Below, piece after piece: positions 16,812 through 25,050 of a stretch of DNA of 40,460 bases. The DNA lies in the NCBI GenBank assembly GCA_029062045.1, contig JAIDQV010000073.1, forward strand, positions 1 through 40,460, written 5' to 3'. This stretch comes from Clostridia bacterium (lineage in GTDB: Bacteria > Bacillota > Clostridia > Christensenellales > Borkfalkiaceae). A program made the translations under genes and the position numbers. The first letter of the stretch is position 1. Each line of letters begins with the position of its first letter. The notes under the pieces were generated by a model. It was not told where the DNA came from, made no database searches, and saw only the letters and a program-made list of their open reading frames with translations.

Positions 16812-18438
16812 TCTGCCCCTCCTTAGGCGTTTTTTTCTGCTTGCCGACTATGGAATACATATAGTCCAAAAGCTCCTTCTCGTCGTCCGTCTCGCACTCG
16901 AAAATAATGCTTTCGCCTGCGTGAAGAACGGTTTCACCGTCGGCAACGCTTTGGGCTCCGTCCTCTTTGATAACGCCCACAACAAGTCCGTTAGTGGGCC
17001 AAACTATCTTTCTTACGGCAGCGCCGTCCGCCTTAGAGTTTAACATAACTTTAAGTTCAAGACGGACTTTTTTGACTTTTTCGTACAATTTTTCGTCGGC
17101 GATGTACTGTTCAAGGTTCTTTTCGTAAATAGCCTCGGTTTTAAACAGCAACCCGACAAGGTAGCCTATGGCAACGCCCAAAAGCGCGGGCAAGAAGTTT
17201 ACAAACTGCCCCGTAAGCTCGAACACCATAACCATACCCGTTATGGGCGCTTTGACTATACAGGTGAAGAACGCCGCCATGCAGATTATTATAAGATAGT
17301 CGCCGTACTTAGGGTCCATTCCACCCATTTGGAATAAAAGGGATAAAATGGCGCCGAGGCCCGCGCCTATTGCAAGCATAGGAATGAACACGCCGCAGGG
17401 CACGCCGCAGCCCATAGTCATAACAGCGGTAATAAAGCGGATAACCACGATAATTACAAGGCTAATTATAAGCCCCAAGCCGAATACCGAAATACCGCCT
17501 ATTTCACCCGAACCTTCGGTTGCCAGCGCGTCGATAAAGGAATGACCGCCGCCTGTGGAATAAAGGGTTATAAGCCCGAACGCGCCCGCAAGCGCGAAAG
17601 GAATAATATACTTACCTACACCCTTCAAAAACTTAATTTTTTTGAAAAGTTTTTTGGAAGCGAAAACAAGGTAATAAAACCCGACGCCCGCAAGCGAAAC
17701 TATGACAGCGGCAAGCGCCACCCACAAGAAGAAAATGAGGTCCTGCCCGCCGAAGCCTATTTGTGCAAATTCAAAGCCTTCAAACGCAAAGCCCACGCCG
17801 AATCCGAGCGCAGGGCGGATAGCGTTTCTTGTAACGACGGCGGTTGCAACGCTTATCGCGGCGCAAATAAACACCTGCGGCGAGAACGAGCGGAACGCCT
17901 CTTCCATCGCGAACACCACGCCCGTTATAGGCGCGTTGAAGGCAACGGCAAGGCCCGCCGAAGAGCCGCTTGCAATTTGCAGTCTTTTAACCATTTGGTT
18001 GCGCTTTAAAAGGGTGCCCGTAGCCGAGCCGCAGCACCCGCCGATTTCAAGCGAAGGTCCTTCCGCGCCCGCAGGGTAGCCCATCAAAACGCAAGCCAAA
18101 GAAGCCGCGAACATCGAAGTTAAAGTTACGTACCACTTAAAGCGCACTACGCCGCGCGCCGCCCCCTCTATTTGGGGAATGCCGCTTCCGCGTATCATAG
18201 GGACTAGCTTTACAAGCGTTCCTATAATAAGCGCGCCCGCCGCAAGCCCCGCAAACAACAGGGGAATGAACGCGGGGTTTTCTAAAAGCATCGAATAAAG
18301 GTTTTCCGACGTTTCCTCGCCCAGCGACATCAAAATATTATAGAAGGTTACGACAACGCCCGCGAAAAGTCCCGTCAACACGGACATAATAACCATATTG
18401 AGGGCGTTATCCCATATAAGCCTAGAATATTTTTTCAT
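16798..18438 (-). CDS. ClC-family chloride channel/antiporter with C-terminal TrkA-C (RCK-C) domain
   Basis: The 546-residue protein has the ClC signature blocks: GSGIPQIEGA (84-93), GAEGPSLEIGG with the gating glutamate Glu126, FAMEE (Glu179/180), and GVFIPMLAIGAG. Having both the gating glutamate and an acidic pair at the position of the internal proton glutamate suggests H+/Cl- exchange rather than a pure channel. The usual GREGP or GKEGP is GAEGP here. After the last helix a soluble domain (about 465-530) with WPTNGLVVGVIKEDG and LHAGESIIFECE looks like TrkA-C, a small-ligand regulatory module. Its 3' end overlaps the S-4TM-like gene. A promoter lies so close that the leader would be about 3 nt. 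Confidence 0.92.
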   Translation of the reverse strand: MKKYSRLIWDNALNMVIMSVLTGLFAGVVVTFYNILMSLGEETSENLYSMLLENPAFIPLLFAGLAAGALIIGTLVKLVPMIRGSGIPQIEGAARGVVRFKWYVTLTSMFAASLACVLMGYPAGAEGPSLEIGGCCGSATGTLLKRNQMVKRLQIASGSSAGLAVAFNAPITGVVFAMEEAFRSFSPQVFICAAISVATAVVTRNAIRPALGFGVGFAFEGFEFAQIGFGGQDLIFFLWVALAAVIVSLAGVGFYYLVFASKKLFKKIKFLKGVGKYIIPFALAGAFGLITLYSTGGGHSFIDALATEGSGEIGGISVFGLGLIISLVIIVVIRFITAVMTMGCGVPCGVFIPMLAIGAGLGAILSLLFQMGGMDPKYGDYLIIICMAAFFTCIVKAPITGMVMVFELTGQFVNFLPALLGVAIGYLVGLLFKTEAIYEKNLEQYIADEKLYEKVKKVRLELKVMLNSKADGAAVRKIVWPTNGLVVGVIKEDGAQSVADGETVLHAGESIIFECETDDEKELLDYMYSIVGKQKKTPKEGQNEQG

Positions 18439-18447
18439 TACCTTGCC

Positions 18448-18476
18448 ATTATAACATACGCTTACAAAATTGTCAT
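18448..18476 (-). promoter_or_regulatory. Promoter of the clc/S-4TM operon (near-leaderless)
   Basis: On the minus strand ATGACA (18476-18471), a 17-nt spacer and an extended -10, TGTTATAAT (box at 18453-18448), are present. Only 9 nt separate the -10 from the ATG at 18438. Confidence 0.75.
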
Positions 18477-18477
18477 T

Positions 18478-18509
18478 TAAAAAAAGCCCCCTTTTTAAAA
18501 GGGGCTTTT
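18478..18509 (-). terminator. Intrinsic terminator of the glutamine synthetase gene
   Basis: An AAAAGCCCC / GGGGCTTTT stem extends through TTTT/AAAA in the loop and is followed by seven T residues on the minus strand. It lies 2 bp beyond the stop codon of the gene at 18512. Confidence 0.9.
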
Positions 18510-18511
18510 CA

Positions 18512-20593
18512 TTATTTTACGCTGTATAACAAATCGTAATAAGTCGGATAAGGCCAGTAATCAGCCGAAGTAAGCGTTTCCATTTCGTCGACGTACGCCC
18601 TAATCTCTTCCATATCAGGGATAATTATGTGCGCCATAGCCTGCGACGCTTCCAAAATCTTGGACTTATCTACGGCTTTCAAATGCTCTTCGAGCTTTGC
18701 AACCGCCGCGCTCGTCTTATCGTTCAGTTCTGCAAGGCGGGCAATTAAATTCTTTTCGGTTTCAAAAGGAATTTTATCGCAAACGGCTTGCTTTGAAGCC
18801 ACGTTCTGACACAGCTCGGCAACGAAGTCCGACACCGCGGGTATAATATCGCGCTTAGCCATTTCCACCATAGTCAAAGCCTCGATATTGATAATCTTCG
18901 TATAGTTCTCCAAGCGGATATCCGCCCTTGCCTTCGCCTCTTCTTTGGTGTAAACGCCCTGGCGGACGAAAACTTCTATGTTCTTATCCTCGTACAAAAC
19001 GGGGGTCGCGTCGGCAGTGTTCTTGTGGTTTAAAAGTCCGCGCTTTAACGCTTCGGGCTCCCATTCGGGACCGTAACCGTCGTGGTTGAAAATTATGCGG
19101 TAGTGCGCTTTAAGTTCGCGCTTAATTATAGCTTCCGCCGCCTTTTCAACGTCCCTCTTGCCTTCGAGTTCGGTTGCAAACTGGTCGAACGCGTCGGCAA
19201 CTATGGTATTAAGCCCCGTGTTTGCGTCGGCAACGTTTGCCTGCGAGCCGAGCATACGGAACTCGAATTTATTGCCCGTAAACGCGAAAGGCGAAGTTCT
19301 GTTTCTGTCCGTCGCGTCTTTGGGGAAAATGGGGCTTTCGGGCACGCCGATAGAGCCTTCCGCCTTCTTGCTTGCAACGTAGTTTTCGCCCTTTACAATG
19401 CTGTCCACAAGCGCGCCGAGCTGGTCGCCGAGGTACACCGAAATTATTGCGGGGGGAGCTTCGTCCGCGCCAAGTCTGTGGTCGTTGCCCGCAGATGCAA
19501 TAGAAGCGCGAAGTACGCCTTGATAATCGTCAACGGCCTTTATAACCGCAGTTAAAACAAGTTTGAAAAGAGTGTTGCTTTCGGGGTTTTCACCGGGCTT
19601 TAAAAGGTTCAAGCCCGTATCCGTCGAAATAGACCAGTTGTTGTGCTTGCCACTTCCGTTTATGCCTTTGAAGGGCTTTTCGTGCAAAAGGCATACAAGC
19701 CCGTGCTTGCGGGCAACCTTCTTCATAATTTCCATGGTAAGCATATTGGTATCAACGGCAACGTTGGTTGACGAATACACAGGCGCCATCTCGTGCTGTG
19801 CGGGCGCAACCTCGTTATGCTTTGTTTTGGAAAGTACGCCGTAGCTCCACAGCTCTTCGTCCAAATCGCGCATGTAGTCGGCGATTTTTGTCTTCAATAC
19901 GCCGAAGTAATGGTCCTCTAATTCCTGCCCCCTGGTTACGGGCGCGCCGAAAAGCGTCCTGCCCGTCAAAACCAAGTCCTTTCTTTTTGAATACTCCTCC
20001 TCGGAAATGAGGAAGTATTCCTGTTCGGGTCCCGTCTGACAGCACACCTTTTTGCAGGTTATGCCGAAGCATTTTAAAAGCCTTTTGCCCTGCTTGTCGA
20101 TAGCCGTCATCGAGCGCAACAGAGGGGATTTTTTATCCAGTGTTTCACCCGTGTAGGATACGAAAACCGTAGGTATGTAAAGGGTGCCTTCCTTTACGAA
20201 CGCGGGCGAGGTCGGGTCCCACGCGGTATATCCGCGCGCCATATAAGTTGCACGCGAACCGCCCGAAGGGAAGCTAGAAGCGTCCGATTCGCCGATAATC
20301 AGGCTTTTACCCGTAAGGCGCATAATAACCTTGTCGCCCTCGGGCTCGATGAAGCTGTCGTGCTTTTCGGCGGTTAAGCCCGTAAGGGGCTGAAACCAGT
20401 GCGTGTAATGGGTTGCGCCCTTGGACACCGCCCACTTCTTCATTGCCGAAGCAACCGCACCCGCGATAGATACGTCAAGCTGTTTGCCCGCTTCGATAGT
20501 TTCCCTCAAAGCCTTGTAAACTTCGCTGGGCAAGGTTTCTTTCTGAACCGAGTCGTTAAACACGTTTTCGCCGAACATTTCGGGAAGCCTCAT
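18512..20593 (-). CDS. glnN: Glutamine synthetase type III (GSIII)
   Basis: This enzyme makes glutamine from glutamate, ammonia and ATP. At 693 residues it has the size of the GSIII family, far longer than GSI (about 450-470). The N-terminus carries FGENVFND and then KWAVSKGATHYTHWFQPLTG, a hallmark of GSIII. Catalytic-core blocks include GPEQEYFLI, EVAPAQHEMAPVY, HEKPFKGINGSGKHNNWS and ASAGNDHRLGADEAPPAI. It stands alone, with a good GGAG ribosome binding site, its own consensus promoter and its own terminator. No glnR or amtB is nearby, so nitrogen regulation cannot be read here. Confidence 0.96.
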   Translation of the reverse strand: MRLPEMFGENVFNDSVQKETLPSEVYKALRETIEAGKQLDVSIAGAVASAMKKWAVSKGATHYTHWFQPLTGLTAEKHDSFIEPEGDKVIMRLTGKSLIIGESDASSFPSGGSRATYMARGYTAWDPTSPAFVKEGTLYIPTVFVSYTGETLDKKSPLLRSMTAIDKQGKRLLKCFGITCKKVCCQTGPEQEYFLISEEEYSKRKDLVLTGRTLFGAPVTRGQELEDHYFGVLKTKIADYMRDLDEELWSYGVLSKTKHNEVAPAQHEMAPVYSSTNVAVDTNMLTMEIMKKVARKHGLVCLLHEKPFKGINGSGKHNNWSISTDTGLNLLKPGENPESNTLFKLVLTAVIKAVDDYQGVLRASIASAGNDHRLGADEAPPAIISVYLGDQLGALVDSIVKGENYVASKKAEGSIGVPESPIFPKDATDRNRTSPFAFTGNKFEFRMLGSQANVADANTGLNTIVADAFDQFATELEGKRDVEKAAEAIIKRELKAHYRIIFNHDGYGPEWEPEALKRGLLNHKNTADATPVLYEDKNIEVFVRQGVYTKEEAKARADIRLENYTKIINIEALTMVEMAKRDIIPAVSDFVAELCQNVASKQAVCDKIPFETEKNLIARLAELNDKTSAAVAKLEEHLKAVDKSKILEASQAMAHIIIPDMEEIRAYVDEMETLTSADYWPYPTYYDLLYSVK

Positions 20594-20623
20594 AAATTTT
20601 CTCCTAAAAAATATTACCGTTAA

Positions 20624-20653
20624 ATTATATTATTAATATTTACTAATTGTCAA
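20624..20653 (-). promoter_or_regulatory. Promoter of the GSIII gene
   Basis: On the minus strand a perfect TTGACA (20653-20648), an 18-nt AT-rich spacer and a perfect TATAAT (20629-20624) are present. The promoter begins 4 bp upstream of the dinB stop codon, with no terminator between the genes. Confidence 0.82.
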
Positions 20654-20656
20654 ACG

Positions 20657-21970
20657 TTATTTAGGGTCGTTCTCTCCCCTGTCGTCGAAATTGGCGGGCT
20701 TAATAAGATGGCTGTTCTTTATGTCGTTTTTCATCTCTTCGGGCTCGGCGGCAATTATCCCGCGCTGTAATTTTTCATAGCCGTGCTTTTTGCGTATTGC
20801 GTCCACGCACCTCTCTACCGCTTCCAGCTTTTTATAGTTGCCCGAGCTTTCGTCAATGGTAATTTGCGAAATTCCGTTATCGAACCCCGACACCGTTACG
20901 CCCATAGCGCGCACTTTGAAAGGGGGCAAAACGTTGGCTTTGAAAAGCTCGAAGGCGTGCTTTGCTATTTCACTGCACAGCACGGTGTGGCGCACCTTTT
21001 TCTGTACCGAAAAATCCGATAAATTATCAAATCTAACCCACAAATGAACGGTATCCGCAGTGCCCTGCCCCGTTTCTCTCAGCCTCGCCGCCACGCTTTC
21101 GGATAAAACGTATAAAAGCCTTTCTATGCGGTTTATATCCGTTACGTCCTCGCGGTAGGTGCAGGAATTGCCTATGGACTTATACTCGCGCTTGTCGTCC
21201 ATATGCTTAACTTCGTCCTCGTCCTCGCCGCGGGCATACCGTAAAAGCGTTTCCCCGAACTTGCCGAAAACCCTTTTTATCATTTCGTCGTCGGCGTCGG
21301 CTAACTTGCCTATGGTGTTAAGCCCCATACCGCGCAGCTTTTCCTTCGTTGCCTTGCCGACGTACAGCAAATCCTCGACGGGCAGCGGGTTAATAACCGA
21401 CTTATAATTCAGCTTTGAAATTACCGAAGTACCGTCGGGCTTTTTCAAGTCCGAGCCCAACTTTGCAAACGCCTTGTTAAACGAAACCCCGCAGGACACC
21501 GTCAAATTAAGTTCCTTTTTTACGATTGTGCGGATAGTATCGCCCAAAAATCTGAGGTATTCGTCGGTGAAGTGCTTTTCGCCGTCCACCGTTATAAATT
21601 TGTTTTCAAAGGGCGGAAAAATCAGTGTCGAGTGCGTCAAATCCAGCCAGCACTCGTCAATGCCGTAGCTTTCGATTAAGTCGGTGTACCGCGCGTAAAT
21701 TGCCTTTACCTTGCGGGAATACTTCATATATTCGTCGAAGTGCGGCGGCACTATGATAATGCCCGGGCACTTCTTTTCGGCTTGCCAAACGGTGTCGCCC
21801 GTCTTTACGCCGTACCGCTTTGCAATTTCACACTTAGCTAAAACTATGCCCCGCCTTTCTTCCTTGCTTCCGCAAACCGCAAGTGGCTTGCCCAAAAGCT
21901 CGGGGTGAAGCATTCTTTCCACCGACGCGTAAAAATTATTAAGGTCTGAATGAATAACTATTCTTTCCAT
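20657..21970 (-). CDS. dinB: Y-family DNA polymerase (DinB/Pol IV-like)
   Basis: This is a translesion polymerase of the DinB branch. The 437-residue protein begins ERIVIHSDLNNFYASVE, with the metal-binding Asp9 and the steric-gate region. The second catalytic pair is Asp105-Glu106 in ESYGIDECWLDLT; the usual SIDEAYLD is GIDECWLD, a variant found in clostridial homologues as far as I recall. The little finger domain follows from about residue 240. A C-terminal tail of about 20 residues is charged and could hold a sliding-clamp contact, but no clear QxxLF motif is visible. It is the last gene of the rnj operon, 7 nt after aroA, with a ribosome binding site overlapping the aroA stop. Confidence 0.93.
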   Translation of the reverse strand: MERIVIHSDLNNFYASVERMLHPELLGKPLAVCGSKEERRGIVLAKCEIAKRYGVKTGDTVWQAEKKCPGIIIVPPHFDEYMKYSRKVKAIYARYTDLIESYGIDECWLDLTHSTLIFPPFENKFITVDGEKHFTDEYLRFLGDTIRTIVKKELNLTVSCGVSFNKAFAKLGSDLKKPDGTSVISKLNYKSVINPLPVEDLLYVGKATKEKLRGMGLNTIGKLADADDEMIKRVFGKFGETLLRYARGEDEDEVKHMDDKREYKSIGNSCTYREDVTDINRIERLLYVLSESVAARLRETGQGTADTVHLWVRFDNLSDFSVQKKVRHTVLCSEIAKHAFELFKANVLPPFKVRAMGVTVSGFDNGISQITIDESSGNYKKLEAVERCVDAIRKKHGYEKLQRGIIAAEPEEMKNDIKNSHLIKPANFDDRGENDPK

Positions 21971-21977
21971 ATGTAAC

Positions 21978-23198
21978 TTACTTCGTAAGTTCGGCGCAGG
22001 TTTGGTCTAATACTTCAAAATAATTTTTGAATGTCTTAGAGCAAACTTCGGCGTTTTCAATCTCTATTCCGTCGGCTTTAAGCCCCGTAACCGCGAAAGC
22101 CATTGCAACGCGGTGGTCGCCGAAGGTTTTAATTAAAGCGGGCTTAGGTGCCGAGGGGTAAATTTTAACGCCGTCCTCCCTTTCTTCGCACTTTACGCCC
22201 ATAGCGGCAAGGTTTTGGGCTATCGCGGAAATTCTGTCACACTCTTGCTTTCTTATATGCGCAACCCCGCAAATTTCGGTGGGGTTTTTAAGATAGGGCG
22301 CAACCGCCGCAAGGGTCAAAGCCTGGTCGGAAAATTCGTGCATATCCACCTTTCCGCCGTCGAAGTTTTGCAAAAGTTTTATAAACTTACTATCCCCCTG
22401 CATACTGTGGGGCATAACGCCGCTTACGGAAATATCCGTACCCAAAATTTTGTTCATTGCATAAAAGTAGCACGCCGCCGAAATATCGGGCTCGATGTCG
22501 TACTTTTTAGCCGAGTACTTTCCGCATACCGTGTACCCGCCCTTTCCTTCTTCCGCCGTCAGCCCGAACGACCACATCATATCCAAAGTCATATTGACGT
22601 AGTCAAGCCCGTGCGTGCCGTTCACTTTTATATGTAACGGCTTACCCGCGCACGCCGCCGAAATTAAAAGCGCGGACAAAAACTGACTGCTTTTAGTAAT
22701 ATCAACGGTAACTTCGTCCGCCGGGTTTGAAGTGCCCTCTATGGTGAAAGGGTAACAGTTTTCTTCGCCGTGGAAGGTAAATTTTGCCCCCAAACTTTTA
22801 AGCGCGGAAATTAACGGCGCAACAGGGCGCGCCTTCATCTGTTCGGAACAGTCCAAACAGTACTTGCCCTCCTGAAAAGCCAAAAAGGCAGGTAAAAACC
22901 TTGCCGCAGTGCCTGCGCTGCCTACGTTGATTTTCCCCTCTTTAATATTCAGCTTTCCGCCGCAGCCCGTAATTTTTACGGTCGTGCCGTGAACCTCTGC
23001 GGAAATACCCAAATCTTTAATGCAGTTTAAAAAGGTTTGGCAGTCGTCCGAAAACTGAGCGTTAAAAAGTGTACTCGTTCCGTCCGCAATAGCAGCCAAA
23101 AGCAAGGCGCGCGCCGTAATGCTTTTAGAGCCGGGCACGCTCACCGTAACTTTATTTTTGTTGGTTTTGCCGTAAATATTTTTTACCTGATAGTTCAT
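21978..23198 (-). CDS. aroA: 3-phosphoshikimate 1-carboxyvinyltransferase (EPSP synthase)
   Basis: AroA joins shikimate-3-phosphate and PEP in aromatic amino acid synthesis. The 406-residue protein has PGSKSITAR (22-30; the common TNR is TAR here), NVGSAGTAARFLPA (91-104), the QFLSALL region, a RKQECDRI block and FGDHRVAMAFAV. All fit the family, at slightly below the usual 425-430 residues. Its start codon overlaps the U32 peptidase stop by 4 bp (ATGA type). It is embedded in an RNA-processing and tRNA-modification operon, with no other aro gene in the window. Confidence 0.95.
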   Translation of the reverse strand: MNYQVKNIYGKTNKNKVTVSVPGSKSITARALLLAAIADGTSTLFNAQFSDDCQTFLNCIKDLGISAEVHGTTVKITGCGGKLNIKEGKINVGSAGTAARFLPAFLAFQEGKYCLDCSEQMKARPVAPLISALKSLGAKFTFHGEENCYPFTIEGTSNPADEVTVDITKSSQFLSALLISAACAGKPLHIKVNGTHGLDYVNMTLDMMWSFGLTAEEGKGGYTVCGKYSAKKYDIEPDISAACYFYAMNKILGTDISVSGVMPHSMQGDSKFIKLLQNFDGGKVDMHEFSDQALTLAAVAPYLKNPTEICGVAHIRKQECDRISAIAQNLAAMGVKCEEREDGVKIYPSAPKPALIKTFGDHRVAMAFAVTGLKADGIEIENAEVCSKTFKNYFEVLDQTCAELTK

Positions 23199-24385
23199 TT
23201 TCTTCTTCTCAAAATATCCCCGCTTCTAAGTTCGTACGGGCAATTTATTTTATAAATTTTCTGAACGAGCTTGCAGTCGTCCACCTCTTCGCCGTCCGTA
23301 AAAGCCTTTTCAACGGTGAATGACTTACCGAAGTTTTCCGACGGGCTTAAAACTTCCAACCTGTCGCCGACCTTGAACCTTCCGCGCATTTCAACCTCGG
23401 CAAAACCCTTGCCCCCGCCAACGACGTTCGCAATATAATCGCAGTCGCCCTTGGTTTGGCTGTCTGTATAGTTTACGGTTTTTTCGTTTTCGCCCAAGGT
23501 GTACGCAGTGGTATAGTCGCGGTGCGCGGCGGTCAAAAGCTCACGTTCAACCGTCCTGTTAAAGCCCCCGTCCATACAGCGGCGGTATGCGTTTATAACC
23601 GTTGCAAGATAGTACTCGGACTTCATTCTGCCCTCGATTTTGAAAGAGCATACACCCGCCTTTTCGAGTTTATCCAGGTGAGCGGACATATTCAAGTCCT
23701 TGCTGTTCAAAATGTAAGTGCCACGCCCGTCCTCTTGCGCTTCAAGCCAGCCGCTGTCCGACTTTTCGTCCGACTTGCGTATCTGATAGTTCCAACGGCA
23801 AGCCTGAACGCACTCGCCGCGGTTGCTTTCCCTACCCGCAAGGTAGTTTGAAAGTAAACACCTGCCCGAATAGGAAATGCACATCGCGCCGTGAACGAAA
23901 ACTTCAAGTTCCATATCGGGCACGAAGTAATGAATTTCCTCTATCTCGGCTATCGAAAGCTCGCGGGCAAGAACAGCGCGGGTCGCGCCCTGTTCGCGCC
24001 AGAATTTAACGGCGTACTTGTTGGTTAAATTCGCCTGCGTGGAAATATGTACAGGCAGTTTCGGCGCCGCCTTTTTAGCCGCGTAAAACACGCCGCTGTC
24101 CGAAATTATTGCCGCGTCCACGCCCGCACTTTGCAAAAATGCAAAATAGTCTTCCATCAACGCCATATCCGCATTTTTTGCAAAGATGTTTGCGGTAACG
24201 TAAATTTTCTTACCCGAAGAATGAGCAAGGCGCACCGCCTCCGCCATTTCTTCGCGCGTGAAATTATCGGCGAACGACCTCAAAGAAAAGTCCTTGCCGC
24301 CGATATAAGCCGCGTCCGCGCCGAAATAAAGCGCGGTTTTCAGTTTTGAAAAGTTCCCCGCCGGGGCTAATAATTCTACCTTCAT
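23195..24385 (-). CDS. trhP: U32-family protein, likely tRNA 5-hydroxyuridine synthesis protein TrhP
   Basis: This 396-residue U32 'peptidase' has the family signature EVFVHGAMCISYSGRCLLS (161-179). Its cysteines Cys169, 176, 192 and 196 probably hold an iron-sulfur cluster. The TIM-barrel start LLAPAGNFSKLKTAL and KIEGRMKSEYY also match. U32 proteins of this kind (Bacillus YrrN/YrrO, E. coli YegQ) convert tRNA U34 to 5-hydroxyuridine with prephenate as co-substrate. The adjoining upstream gene encodes a TrmR-like methyltransferase that would finish 5-methoxyuridine, as in the Bacillus yrrMNO cluster. Only one U32 gene is present here. Both ends overlap neighbours by 4 bp. Confidence 0.85.
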   Translation of the reverse strand: MKVELLAPAGNFSKLKTALYFGADAAYIGGKDFSLRSFADNFTREEMAEAVRLAHSSGKKIYVTANIFAKNADMALMEDYFAFLQSAGVDAAIISDSGVFYAAKKAAPKLPVHISTQANLTNKYAVKFWREQGATRAVLARELSIAEIEEIHYFVPDMELEVFVHGAMCISYSGRCLLSNYLAGRESNRGECVQACRWNYQIRKSDEKSDSGWLEAQEDGRGTYILNSKDLNMSAHLDKLEKAGVCSFKIEGRMKSEYYLATVINAYRRCMDGGFNRTVERELLTAAHRDYTTAYTLGENEKTVNYTDSQTKGDCDYIANVVGGGKGFAEVEMRGRFKVGDRLEVLSPSENFGKSFTVEKAFTDGEEVDDCKLVQKIYKINCPYELRSGDILRRRK

Positions 24386-25050
24386 TTTTTCACACTCAAG
24401 GCAACGCCGTTGCCTATGTCCAAAACCGTCGTGTACAATTCGTCATCGTCCGTTACGGCGGAAATATATTCTTTGATATGCTCTACAAGCATCTTGCGCT
24501 TTTTGGGCACTTCCTCTTCGCCCGTTACGTAACCGAACAACAACACGTCGTCAGCCGCAAGCACCCCGCCCTTTTTCAAAAGCTGTTTAAGTCTGGGCAG
24601 GTATTTTATATATTGCACCTTCGCGCTGTCCAAAAAAATAAAATCGAAAGTACCTTCGGGCAAATTTAAAATTTCTTCGCCCGCGTCGCCGAAAATCGCC
24701 GTAACCCTTTCCGCCAAACCTAGGCTTTTAAAATTTTCAACCGCGCTTTTATAAAAATTTGCGTCGCGTTCAACCGTGGTTAAATGCGCACCCGTGCAAA
24801 TTTTAAGCATTACCGCGCCCGACACGCCCACCGCCGTGCCAAGCTCCAAAATATTTTGCGGTTTCAACGCCGCTAAAACCGTTTGCAAAAAGCACAGAGT
24901 TTCGTCGTCGGAAACGGGTATTTCTTCTTTAAACGCGTTCAGCCGCAGAGCGCGAATTTCTTCTTCCACCTGCGGCTTGTTGAAGGGCGCGGTTTTCGTA
25001 GCCCGCTCTCCTTCTTGCGTATTCTTGTGTGCGTAATCAAATTCTGTCAT
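24382..25050 (-). CDS. trmR: O-methyltransferase, likely tRNA 5-hydroxyuridine methyltransferase TrmR
   Basis: This is a 222-residue SAM-dependent O-methyltransferase of the COMT-like (Methyltransf_3/24) type. Motif I is ILELGTAVGVSGAVML (about 67-82), acidic motif II is in LTTVERD, and FIFLDSAKVQYIKYLP supplies the metal-binding Asp. Length and motifs fit Bacillus YrrM/TrmR, which methylates ho5U34 to mo5U34 in tRNA. Its direct fusion-like coupling to a U32 gene (4-bp overlap) supports that role over a generic catechol-type methyltransferase. It also overlaps the end of rnj by 4 bp. Confidence 0.82.
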   Translation of the reverse strand: MTEFDYAHKNTQEGERATKTAPFNKPQVEEEIRALRLNAFKEEIPVSDDETLCFLQTVLAALKPQNILELGTAVGVSGAVMLKICTGAHLTTVERDANFYKSAVENFKSLGLAERVTAIFGDAGEEILNLPEGTFDFIFLDSAKVQYIKYLPRLKQLLKKGGVLAADDVLLFGYVTGEEEVPKKRKMLVEHIKEYISAVTDDDELYTTVLDIGNGVALSVKK

